From contig OZ024743.1 of NCBI GenBank assembly GCA_964016885.1, forward strand, positions 161,473,441-161,537,440: a stretch of 64,000 bases of DNA. Reading direction: 5' to 3'. How positions within the stretch are numbered: the stretch's first letter is position 1; each line of letters begins with the position of its first letter. The position numbers were made by a program, and so were the translations under genes. Source of the DNA: Eledone cirrhosa (Eukaryota; Mollusca; Cephalopoda; Octopoda; Eledonidae). Under the pieces are notes generated by a model. That model saw only the letters and a program-made list of their open reading frames with translations, searched no databases and was not told where the DNA came from. Shown in pieces: positions 35,761-46,490 of this stretch.

Positions 35761-37350
35761 TCATCATCATCATCATCATCAACGTTTAACGTCCGTGTTC
35801 CACGCTTGCATGGGTTTGGACGGGGGTTTTCCCACTTGAGGCAAGAGTGGTTGTCTTGCTCGCATAGGACTGTCTGGCGGGTTTTCTACAGCTGGATGCC
35901 CTTCCTAACACCAACCACATTTACAGTGTGGGGCTGGGAGGTTTTTACCGTGTTGCCTACACGGCCACATTACAGCGTGGACTGTGTGTTTTTTTGTCGT
36001 GACACCTACACGATCTCATTTGTTTCGGCCTGGATGTTGTGGCACCAACATAATTTTACATTGAAAGGGGCGGTGTGGATGGGGTGGGGGTGGTGGGACG
36101 GGGGTGTATTTTGTTAGAGATGCCTACTGACTGTAGTAGGTTTCACTTTGTATTTAGGTAAGGCGGGTCTTCTCTATTACTGAGTACCGCCAAAGGTCTC
36201 GGTCCAGTGACATTGTCTTGGAGAGGTGTAAGTGTGTGAGGTCGGAATTTATCAGCTCGTCCCAGGTTTTTCTGGGTCTGCCTACTCCATGGCTACCGTC
36301 TATCTTTATTGCCCTGCACTTTGTTATATAGCTATCGTCTTTCATGCGCATCACGTGACCATACCAACGTAGCCCCCTCTCGAGTAAACAACATCTGATC
36401 CCTCTTATTTCTAATTTTTTCCTTAGTTCGTTTATGCTTTGCCGTTCACGTATATTACTATTACACATCCAGCGGAGCATGCAAGCCTCGTTCCTCTCCA
36501 GTCTGCACACATCCTCTGCACACAATGCCCAGGTCTCACTGCCATGCAACATTGCTGTTCGTATGCAGGCATCATACAACCTGCCTTTCATTTTTAGGGA
36601 GAACCCTTTAGCAGCTAATAGTGGTATAAGCTCTCTGAACTTTTTCAATCCAGTTCTGACTCCAGCTACTGTACTTTCAGAGCACTCTCCCCCACTGCTG
36701 ATTTTGTCACCCAGGTAACGGAAGCTGTCCACTATTTCTATAGAACCCTCTGCGCAGTTGAAAGAGCTAGTATTTTGTGGGCACTTGCTGCTACTTATTG
36801 CACCAGAGTACCGGCCACATGTAAAATCTATGTTCTTAGTTAGCTTACCTGTGATCCCACTACATCTCTTATGCACCCATACTTTGCATCTGGGACACAA
36901 AATGGAGTTTCTACCTACGCCTCCCCTACACACCGAGCATGGCCACTTCCTGGAAGGGACCGCCGCCTTATTTTCTTTCTTACAAACTAGAACTTTAGTC
37001 TTAGCCAGGTTAGTTTTAAGGCCTTTTGATTCTAGGCCGTGCTTCTATGCTTGGAATTTCTTCTCTAGCTTGGCCATTGATTCAGCTATGAGTGTTAGGT
37101 CATATGCGTATAGGAGTTCCCATGGGCAGCCGGTCCCGAACTCCTCTGTTATAGCCTGAAGGGCAATAATAAATAGTAGGGGGCTGAGAACAGAGCCCTG
37201 ATGGACGCCAACTTTTACGCTAAACTCTTCACTATATTCGTTGTTAATTCTAACCTTACTGACTGTTTCTTTATACATGGCTTGTATAGCTCTCACAAGC
37301 CATTCGTCAACACCTAGTTTTCTAAGAGCCCACCAGATAATGGAACGGTG
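35761..37350 (-). pseudogene. RTE-like LINE: end of reverse transcriptase, PHD-like finger, C-terminal domain and tail
   Basis: It is inverted relative to the copy at 21421 and very close to it. From 37350 downward it encodes IIWWALRKLGVDEW (motif A region, truncated), GVHQGSVLSPLLF, ELLYAYDLTLIAES (catalytic YADD changed to YAYD), the finger (VGRNSILCPRCKVWVHKRCS, last Cys pair broken: GRYSG) and the C-terminal domain to VGRPRKTWDELINSDLTHLH. The 259-codon frame 36154-36933 is intact. The tail ends (GATG)n at 35761. The changed YADD makes the copy inactive. Confidence 0.92.
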
Positions 37351-37390
37351 GACTTTATTTATTTATTTATATTCTCTTAGGTCAGTATTG

Positions 37391-37397
<7 letters not shown>

Positions 37398-37459
<62 letters not shown>
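37398..37459. repeat. (TA)n microsatellite
   Basis: About 60 bp of uninterrupted TA. Length is likely variable between individuals. Confidence 0.97.
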
Positions 37460-37461
<2 letters not shown>

Positions 37462-37555
37462 AATAGTGAGATATATGGTTTGTTGATTATTATTCAACAG
37501 AATTAATTTTATAACAGATTTGAAGCACTCTACAAGATTTATCTGGAGTATTATT

Positions 37556-37804
37556 AAAATATCTTTATACTACCATATTCATTTTATTATGCGCACTTCA
37601 AGGACACCAAATTTCAGCGTGCTTTCATCAGTGATTTTGAATGTTTACCTCACTGCATATAGTGGGCTTATACTATTAAGTTTATGCTAAGTTATGTCAA
37701 TATCTTAACACCGAATATTATATTTTATCTGATGTAAGCACACTAAAATTTAGTGTCCCCGAAACACGCATAATAAAATGAATATGGTATTATAAAGATA
37801 TTTT
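37556..37804. repeat. 76-bp inverted repeat with hammerhead-like boxes
   Basis: The left arm 37556-37631 and right arm 37729-37804 are equal-length inverted copies: AAAATATCTTTATACTACCA ... GTGCTTTCATCAG against CTGATGTAAGCAC ... TATAAAGATATTTT. The right arm read forward has CTGATG, a self-pairing ACACTAAA/TTTAGTGT and then CCCGAAACACG, i.e. the order CUGAUGN - stem II - GAAAC. The 97-bp spacer is unique. Confidence 0.85.
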
Positions 37805-38057
37805 CCATTTATTAATATTGTTAATTTTATCATCATCATCATTGTTTATCGTCTATCTTCTACGCTAGCATGAGTTTGTATATATTTATATACATATTGT
37901 ATATATTTATATACATATTGTATATATTTATATACATATTGTATATTTAATAATATACTATATGATTATTTTAAAACATCTTGAAGGCCTATGAATTTAA
38001 AGTAGTGACTCAAGTCTCATACCTAGCTTCAGCAAAAACAAGGGGGAATGACTGATG

Positions 38058-38531
38058 TGTTTCTCGCTGTTTAAACTCATTAACATACTGAGCAGTTACA
38101 TTTTGAAGGGCTTTCACTATGAATTTACAGTACTGACTATAGCCACATACCTAGCTTCACAAAAAAAAAAACATATATATATAATGACAGTGGTATAAAA
38201 GGGGAGAGAGAAAGACAAAAATATAAAAGAAGAATGTGTCTATTCTTTCTGTGGCAAATTGTCTGATTGCACACAGGAAAACAGACATACACAGTGTTTC
38301 TCGCTGTTTAAACTCATTAACATACTGAGCAGTTACATTTTGAAGGGCTTTCACTATGAATTTACAGTACTGACTATAGCCACATACCTAGCTTCACAAA
38401 AAAAAAAACATATATATATAATGACAGTGGTATAAAAGGGGAGAGAGAAAGACAAAAATATAAAAGAAGAATGTGTCTATTCTTTCTGTGGCAAATTGTC
38501 TGATAGCACACAGGAAAACAGACATACACAA
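38058..38531. repeat. 237-bp tandem duplication, nearly identical units
   Basis: Unit 1 is 38058-38294 and unit 2 is 38295-38531. Both start TGTTTCTCGCTGTTTAAACT and end ACAGACATACACA. I see one base difference (GATTGCACAC against GATAGCACAC) and one base in the A-run. A weaker third copy precedes them (37983-38040, with CATACCTAGCTTCAGCAAAAA). Confidence 0.92.
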
Positions 38532-38805
38532 ATGCACACACACACAATGCCACAACCATCTGATACGTACATAGAAAAATATTCTTCTTATAACAATCTG
38601 ATGTCTCTAAAGTTAAGAAAATTTGATGAATTTTTCCATAGTAAGGACATTAAATACTTTTTGTTAAAAATATAGTTCCTGTTGTCAAAGGGATAAAGCT
38701 AAAACGCCCACCAGAGGCCACAAATAAATTGCTACACCCATTTCTGGTGTCCCCTACCATATGAGGGGCCCAAGGCAGTCCCCCCCCCCCATTAAAACTA
38801 GTACT

Positions 38806-38830
38806 GCATATATATATATATATATATATG
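38806..38830. repeat. short (TA)n array
   Basis: TA dinucleotides directly before a third copy of the intron-6 inverted-repeat family. Confidence 0.9.
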
Positions 38831-38881
38831 AAAAATCAAGCTGTAAACTTGTCTTGTACTTCGCCTTTCTTTATTTCCTCT

Positions 38882-39110
38882 TCCGATCACTTCTATGCAC
38901 TAACACACAACTCCTTGTCTTCCTCCTCTTTCAATCTTTTCTATATTTCATCTGTCTGTCACCCACCTTATAGATTGTCTCTCTGTTGACTACTGGTCGC
39001 TGGTCTCTGTCCATTGAGATATTTTTGCCCATTGCTGTCTTTGACAGCATTTAGCTGTTTTTAATGGCTTTCCTAGCGATGTGTTTTCTCATTTTTGTAG
39101 GTATTCAAAT
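38882..39110 (+). repeat. Third copy of the intron-6 repeat family
   Basis: It carries CTTGTCTTCCTCCTCTTTCA, ATCTTTTCTATATTTCATCT, GTCTGTCACCCACCTTATAG, CTGGTCTCTGTCCATTGAGA and TTGCCCATTGCTGTCTTTGA, then TTTTCTCATTTTTGTAGG. It aligns with 25165-25349 but keeps TTTGACAGCATTTAGCTG, which the right arm lost. Confidence 0.88.
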
Positions 39111-40059
39111 ACACTTTCGCTTCATCTCAATCAGAGACACAGAGACATTGTTTTTGTGTATATATATATATATATATGTGTGTGTGGAGAAGGGATCATA
39201 AAATGATGATGATGTTGATTTAGGTTTGACAAATGCATGAATGAGTACTTAATACCTTAGTAGAGATTAGTTTTAATGTAACAGGCTACTGATTTGACCT
39301 TAATAAATCTATGTATGTATGTGTGAGTGTGTGTGAGTCTCTCTCCCCACTCTCTCTGTGACATAAATTTATAAAAATTTGACTGTATGTTGTATGAATT
39401 TAAGCATGCATAGTTACATAAGCAAACACCTAACAGCAATCTATATTGTATATCTGATTACGTATACTTTTGTCCATGTTATATTATAAAGCCTAATATT
39501 TGTACTTTGCTTGTGTGTGTATTACTAAACTGAGTCATACACATAGATCGGTATATATTAGATATATACACGTGTGTGGGTATACACACAGCTACAGTTT
39601 CAAGATTATTATTTAAAAAATGAAAAGCTGCTGAATGTTTTGGTACATGTATATCTGAACTTTCTTTTGTATCCACATACACAAGCATCTACACACATAC
39701 ATATACAAGAGATACACCTACACACAGATTGACCTGTCTACACACACAAACACACACGCAGAGGATTGTATAAACTCCAACTAAAGGACAGTGACATCTT
39801 GTTAGACAATATCTTAGTATGTTGTAAAAGAAACATTGAAATGAATAAGAAATAAATAGCAAGGCGAATGAAAATTTATTGGTCTGCAGCCTGAAGCCAA
39901 TTATATGCAGTCTTGAATAAGTGTTGTTGTTGATGATGATATTGTTGCTTTTGTTATTGTTAAACAAACAGATCCATCACATTAATATATCTCCTTTCCT
40001 TTTCTTTTTAACATCTTCAGCTACCATTTGTAAGTGAGCTACTTATCATTATCATTACT

Positions 40060-40061
40060 AC

Positions 40062-40092
<31 letters not shown>

Positions 40093-40096
40093 TTAG
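40060..40096. repeat. (TTA)n microsatellite
   Basis: About twelve trinucleotide units. Similar shorter runs lie at 40395-40430 and 40785-40815. Confidence 0.9.
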
Positions 40097-41164
40097 TGTG
40101 ATGTGCAAACAATTGGCTCTTCATTCAGCTCTCAAGTTATTTTATTAGACATGAACTTATCATTGTTGTTCTGTGCTTGGTCATGAAATATTTTCTCCTC
40201 ATCCAAATATTAATTCCCATTCCTCTTTAAGTTACTGTAATTCTGAACACTAATCGACAATATATGCACTTTTATCTACACCTTACCTCCATTTTATTTT
40301 TATTAAATATATGTATTTATTTCTTTGCAAATTGTCTTATAAGCACCAAAACTTACATTTGGTTGATTTTTTTTCTTCTTATATATTCTTAAAAATCATA
40401 TTTATTATTATTATTATTATCATTATTATTTTGTGTTTGTGTGAGTGTGTGTGTGTGTGTGTGAGTGTTTACTCATAGAAATACTATGGATTCTTTTGCA
40501 TTTGTACGACCAATGAGTTTGTCTTCTTTTTAATTATTAAAATATATATTCAGTTCTACAATATTTTTCAATTTCCTATGACTGCTCTTTCTTAGGCCCT
40601 ATCTTGTTTCATTCACTTGTGGCTTTTCCTTTTGTGCTACTGCACCACTACATGTAATTTCTTTTCCCTATTGCCTGTTGAAACCTTCAAATGGCTGTAA
40701 CTTTTTCAACAGCCTGTCAATGGTCACATTTGAATTTTACTCAAATCTGAAGGTCAGACTTAATTTGAAACAATTAACTGACATTAATTATTATCATTAT
40801 TATTGTTATTATTATTAATTTTCATTTTCATTTTTCTGCGCTATAAATTGGTGTTAATTCAAATAAACTATTTCAGTAATGTTTAATTCTACAGATTACA
40901 ATCTCCAAATACTTCTATAAAGATCTTAATTACTTTTTTTTTTTGCTACTTCTTATAATGTGCGAATTTAAATATTAATTGATTTTTTTTCTAAATCTGT
41001 TTAGATTTCATTAATAGGATGTGAAATGCTTCACGTAACAAATTATCTCATTAATGTAATTGCTTTTTTGAAATTTTGATCAGATCTCTTCTAAAGAAGG
41101 AAGGCATATTGTACTAAAAACAACTATGATTGACTATATCCTCAAACTAAAATTTTAGTATTGG

Positions 41165-41660
41165 ATCTCATCATCAACACCATCATTTTTATGTCTGCTT
41201 TTCCATACTCGCATGAGTTCTTCACAGCACAGCATCTCTCAACTTGTCGCATTCCTTTGTCATCTATGCAAGTCTCAGTGACTCAAGATCAGCTCTCACC
41301 ACCTCTGCTCAGGTCTTCCTTTGTCTACCTCTATTGCAATTTCCTTTCACTGGGATTTCCTGGCACTTCTTCACCCAGAAATCATCATCCATGTACATCA
41401 CATGTCCATACCAATGCAGTTTTCTCTCTTGCACACCACTTTGGTGTCCTCTGCAGTCACTGCCCATGTTCATTGTATTTCACACACAGGCATCATACAG
41501 CTATCCTTTTTTTATGTAGGGAGAAACCTTTTTGTTGTCAACAGTGGGAGTAGCTCTCTAAACTTTTTTCCATCCTGTCCTTATTCTAGCTATTATGCTC
41601 TCAGAGCACCCTTTTCTGCTGCTAATTAGCAGAAGCTAACAAATTTTTCAATGGATCCTT
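41165..41660 (-). pseudogene. RTE-like LINE 3' end, strongly decayed
   Basis: From 41660 downward the minus strand carries KGCSESIIARIRTG-like text (GCTCTGAGAGCATAATAGCT), WKKV-ELLPLLTTKRF-like, QLYDACV, then YGHVMYMDDDF and a (GATG)-poor end at about 41165. Frames are broken every 50-100 bp. Confidence 0.7.
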
Positions 41661-41867
41661 CATGTGATTGGAAAAGGTTTATATCACTGATGTTCTTCCC
41701 ATCGCTTATCCCTGTGCATTTTCTACATCCAAAGTCTTCCCTTTCTGTTAGTCTATTTAATATCCCTCTACATTACTTATGTATCCAAGATTTACATTAT
41801 GTACATCATTTGTGGGAGTCGGACTGTGCCAAAGGTGTATACTGTCAGCTCTCCTGTTCATTATTTT

Positions 41868-42735
41868 CATGAGAAGGATTGACATGCACAGCTGGGCTGG
41901 AAGAGGTATCATGACTGGCAGGTGTAGGATCAGTTAGCTGAAATTTGCAGACAACATTGTATTACTTAACTTATCAGAAGGTGATCTCCAATATGCATTT
42001 AATAGGCTTTTTGCCAGTTACCGCATGGCTGAAATGGAAATCAGTGCTGCGGAGACTGAGCCACTGGTCTTCTTATAAGGAAGCTTTTGCAGTGCTATCT
42101 ACATGTGAATGGAGTTCCACTGAAGCAGATAGAGAAGTTCAAGTATCTTGGGGCTGTGTTCTCAAGTGATGGCAAGCAGGAGACTGAATTAAGTGAAAGA
42201 ATTGCAGTAATGCACCAGCTTCAACATTCAGTAATCAGTAGAAGGGAGGTAGGCATAAAAGCCAAACTTGCTGTCTTCAATTCAATAACCATGCCAACCC
42301 ATACATATGGTCATGAATCTTGGATAATGACTGAAAGAATACAAGTGGCCAAAATAGGGTTCCTCCAAAGCATCTTTGGGTTAACATTACTTGATAGCGT
42401 GTGTAGCTCGGAGATCAAAGTCACTCCAGATAGAGCCACTACTTCTCTGAATTAAAAGATCACAGCTTTGATATTACAGACATGTAGTTATAATGTCTCA
42501 GGAAAGAATTGTTGGACAGATTTTACAGGCAAAACCAACTGGCAGTAGACCCAGGAATAGACCCTGAGCAAGATGGATGGATAGCAGTAATGAGCTTCGA
42601 AGGTCTTGCTTGTGGATCCAGCAGGATTAATTGGAGTTGGTTGCTTCTGACAGGACCCATTTGAAGGAGTGATTGAAGATTCTGCCCCCACGACCCTCTC
42701 AGAAATACGTGGGTGAAGAGGAAAACATCATATAG
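41868..42735 (+). pseudogene. LINE family B, reverse transcriptase end and C-terminal domain
   Basis: Starting at AGGATTGACATGCACAGCTG it gives LKFADNIVLLNLSEGDLQYA-like text after small corrections. An intact frame 42087-42455 then reads MQCYLHVNGVPLKQIEKFKY, LGAVFSSDGKQETELSERIA, KAKLAVFNSITMPTHTYGHE and SWIMTERIQVAKIGFLQSIF. It ends with RNRPRARWMDS-type sequence near 42580. The ADN triad is what remains of the polymerase box. A shorter copy lies at 3775. Confidence 0.8.
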
Positions 42736-44590
42736 AGTTTATGCCTACTCCTTTTCTACATATTGAGCAGGGCCACTTCCCTGAGAGAATCAGGGTCCTA
42801 TTTTCTTTCCTACTTACTAACACTTTTTATTTCAAATTCTGTTTCCATGGTTGGAATTTATTCTCTACTTCTTTTATGAATTCAGCTATAAGGACCAGAT
42901 CATCCGCATAGAGAAGTTACCATAGACACCCAGTTTTAAACTCCTCTGTTATGGCCTGAACAATTATGATGAACAGTAGTAGGCTAAGAACCAAACCTTG
43001 ATGAACTCCTACCTGTATCTTGAATCCCTCACTAAACTCTCTTATTACTCTCACTTTAATAACAGCTCCACTGTACGTGGCTTGCACTGCTCTTACAAGT
43101 CATTCTTCTACACCTAATTTTCTTAAGGACCTCTTGATAATAGATCTAAGTACTCTCAAAGGCCTTTTTTAGATCAACAAAAGCTAAATATATCAGCTTA
43201 TTGTTGACTAGGAACTTCTTGTGTAATTGCCTCACTAAAAAGAGGACATCTGTAATACTTTTCCCAGGCATGAAACCGAATTGCATCTCATCTAATTTGA
43301 CTCTTTCCCTAATTAGCTGTGCTATGATTGAACTGCTGCACCAGTCATTGGGTATGACACAGGTTGTATTGCTTGATTGACTATGTGGGTTAGAAGTTTG
43401 ACTTCTACTTCACCCAATGCTTTTAGCATCTCGACAACTATCTCTGACAATCCTGCACTTTTACCATTTTTTTATCTCCTTCATTGCTTCTTGGCCCTAT
43501 AACTATCAATTTCAATAGCTGGTTCTTCTGTTGGGTAAGATGGGGGTAATCGCTCCTCATCCCATTCATTCTCTACAGTCATCAGTCTCTAATAGTAACA
43601 TTTCCAGGCCTCTTTCATTTGAGCATCAGTGGTGCTAAGTGCTCCAGTGTAATTTCTAACACACTTTTCCCCAACAGCATTCTGATTCACACAGACACAC
43701 TGCCTTACAATGTGGAACACTTCACGTCTGTAAGCCTCACATCACAAGACATTGGCAAATTTCCTTTTTTCGGCCTCTCTCATAGCTGTGTAAATCTGTC
43801 AACTAGCTTCTCTCTTAGCTACGTGGTACTGGTCCCTGCTACCTCCAGTCCTTCTACTCTTGGCTTCAATGGATCTATCTACTGTACTGTTCCACCACCA
43901 GGTCACCCTCTGTCTGGCTGGTGCTTTGCTCCAGCTACAAGTCTCATCAGTAGTTTCCAAAAGGTTGTTACACACGAATTTCCTGTTGTCTCATAGAGTC
44001 TTTCTAAACCTATATTTAACAGAAAGGTCCTTTAGTTTCCAAACCCTCTGTCTCCATATTTTTCATCATATCTTGTTCTGTCTTGTGTTTATTGTGATAT
44101 CGTTAGTAACTAACTTGTGTTGGGTGGCACATTCTTCCCCAGGGAAGACCTTAGCATTTATTACAGTTCATCTATCTCATTGTCTTACAAATAAGAAATC
44201 AATTTAGCTTGTGTGTTTGCCTGATTGCTAGGTGATCAGATGGCTGGCTGGTTTCCTGAAATGTGTGTTGCAAATGGTTAGCTCATTTGTATCACAGAAT
44301 TCCTGGAACTTCACTCTCTCTTCATCTCTTGAACCATAACCATAGCTGCCTTGATCTCCAGTGAATCTGCCTTGTACTGTCCAACATATATCCATTGAAA
44401 TCACCTACTAAGATGATGAAGTCTTTTTCATTGGTAACGGTGGTTGCACCCCTCCATATCACTTCCGGTACACACCATTCATCCACATTTCTCCTCTCTA
44501 ACAGCTCTAGAATTTTATCTGATTTACCTTTCAGAATGCCAACATTGAGAGTGGCAGTTCTGAGATGTGTAACTTGACAATGGTTAGTTC
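42735..44590 (-). pseudogene. Nearly complete but dead RTE-like LINE: endonuclease, reverse transcriptase, finger
   Basis: Reading down from 44590: LRTATLNVGILKGKSDKILE then LLERRNVDEW and ILVGDFNGY (APE-type endonuclease, 44390-44590; GDFNG is its signature). After heavily damaged linker (43490-44380) come reverse transcriptase blocks near 43290-43060 (MQFGFMPG, then KLGVEEWLVRAVQATYSGAV-like) and 42890-42960 (YADDLVLIAEF-like). It ends with FSGKWPCSICRKGVGINSI-like finger text at about 42735-42790. There are stops and indels throughout. The downstream C-terminal domain and tail are missing. Its 5' leader is the 80-bp repeat array at 44918-45245. Confidence 0.75.
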
Positions 44591-44917
44591 CTTGGATAGC
44601 AGTTCTTTGTAGCTGGAAGGAAAAGAAAGCTGCACAATTGCTTGATTACGGTTGAGGAGTTCTCACACATGGCTACCCTATCCATCCAACAACCATGCAC
44701 AGCACTAACATGACTAGTGATAGTCCTGTATACACAATTAGTGTGAGTCTTATATGTTGTGCTTTCCATAATTTTGGCATGAGTTTTCTGGCTGAATCCC
44801 CTTCCTGTCTCCAACCACTTTACAGTGTGGACTGGGTGCATTATTCATACCACTAACACTAGAGAGGTTGTCTTTGTGGACTCAATAGTAATCTCCACCC
44901 TATATCAATTTTTATTT

Positions 44918-45245
44918 GAAGCATTTACTCTCCTAAATGGGTTGCCTTCACTGCAGCTTACAGAGTCTATGTCTGCCCTGTGCAGTCCATTTTAATCAGA
45001 GTCACTGCTTTTCTAAACAGGTTGCTTTCACTACAGCTAACGAAGTCCACATCTTCCTCGCGTATGCATTTTTATTCAGAGCCACTGTCTTCCTAGAAGT
45101 GCTGCCTTCACTATGGCTTATGGTGTCCTCATCTGTCCCAGCCAGTTGTTTTTTCAATAAGAGTTACTGCCCTACCAAATGAGCTGTGTTCATTATGGCT
45201 ACTGGGTCCACATCTGCCCCAATGAGTTGTTTATAATTGTTATAA
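44918..45245 (-). repeat. 80-82-bp tandem repeats, probable LINE 5' leader
   Basis: Four units with landmarks TTCACT/TTCATT at 44947, 45027, 45107 and 45189. Each has the order 'CAGAGNNACTGC..TCCTA...G.TGCCTTCACTA.GGCTTA..GTCC.CATCTGCCC'. A partial fifth lies near 45305-45335 (TCAGAGCAACTGCTCTCCTA). They sit directly upstream, on the minus strand, of the LINE's endonuclease. Confidence 0.75.
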
Positions 45246-46094
45246 TTGGAGTTTTCCCATCATAGATATTTTGTCTTCTCAATGACTTATAAAACTCAAT
45301 TATTTTACTCAGAGCAACTGCTCTCCTAGATACTTGCCTACACTGGGCAGCAATAGTCTGCAGAGTAATTATGTAAGGGGATAAGTGTGAAAAGCAATGG
45401 ACAAGAAGGTGGTGGAAAAAGGAATGCAAGACCATGTCTGACAAACAGTGGGCTGAAAGGTGGTGGAGAGAGGGAAGAGGTATGCGGTGACATTAGAACA
45501 AGAAGCTTCTAAAGTTAACGTCGGCAAAACAAAGGATTAAAAAGTCAGTAGTTTATGAATGAGAAATAAATAAATAAAACAAAATGAAATAGTATAGATA
45601 GATAGCTCTTAACTGATCTATCTTTTATGGCAGAAACAAGTTGTTGAGTTCTTTTGTTGCAGCGAAAAACGAAGTATGTTGGTTGTGGTGGTAAGGTGTG
45701 TGCTGATAACACTGGTCAGCAACCAAAATGCTTCTGAGACCAGAGTAGGCTTTTCCAACTAATTTTAGGTCGCTGATAATGAATATCACAGTTAAAACTG
45801 TTTGTTAGCTCTACTTTTCAACATACACATGTGTCACAGCAGGCTCCAACAGGCTTGTGGCAGTGTTTCTTACCACACTCAGTCAGTATTATTCCAACAG
45901 TCATAGGAGGTGGTTGTGTTGTACAAGTTTATATATTGAGGTGAAAGGTAGGTGATTTTCCTAGTCAAACACCTTTTAAACTTATAATAAATATTCATTG
46001 AGCAATCTATTGATATGCATGTGAGGCATTTTATATTTATTTTATTTTCCTACTGAATGATTTTCTGTAAGAATGGGACAGCCATGCAAGAGGT

Positions 46095-46490
46095 TTCCAC
46101 TATATCAGAAGAGCCTGGCCACCTCATCAATCATTGCAGCCTGAGAGGAAAAATGTTCAGCATCCACCTCCCACTGAACCAAACAAAATGTTGCTACCAC
46201 CACTACAATTAAACTGAGGCTCATGAATTGGTGGAAAACCTCATCAAGGCTTACAAGAACATAGGATGTAACATGTCGCTTAAAATCCACTTTTTGAAAT
46301 CCCATTTAGACTTTTTTCCAGCGAATTGTGAGACAGTTAGTGACAAACATGGTAAAAGGTTTCTCTAGGGCAAATGGAGCACAAAATGCTTGCAAACTAT
46401 TGCTAGACATGGACAAGAGGTGATTTTTCAGCCCACTACAAGCATCAAGCAAAAAGGCGGAGAGTAGATACGAACTAAAGCTTAAAACAT
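46095..46490 (+). pseudogene. Remnant of a conserved repetitive protein of unknown function
   Basis: The + strand reads HELVENLIKAYKNIGCNMSL then KIHFLKSHLDFFPANCETVS and DKHGKRF. After a frameshift it gives KMLANYC-TWTRGDFSAHY-like text and KHQAKRRR. The block 'GCNMSLKIHFLxSHLDxFPxNxxxVSDEHGERFHQD...MMADYCWxLKRD' is known to me from many uncharacterised, high-copy arthropod and mollusc proteins, probably transposon-linked. At least two frame breaks are visible. I cannot assign a function. Confidence 0.5.

Noticed and set aside
38058..38531. CRISPR-like or satellite array
   Set aside because: Only two long units with no spacers, in an animal intron; a simple tandem duplication explains it.
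45640..45700. Possible additional PKC exon after tttgttgcag at 45662
   Set aside because: The translated text does not match any PKC segment, and exons 7 and 8 already join in frame without it.
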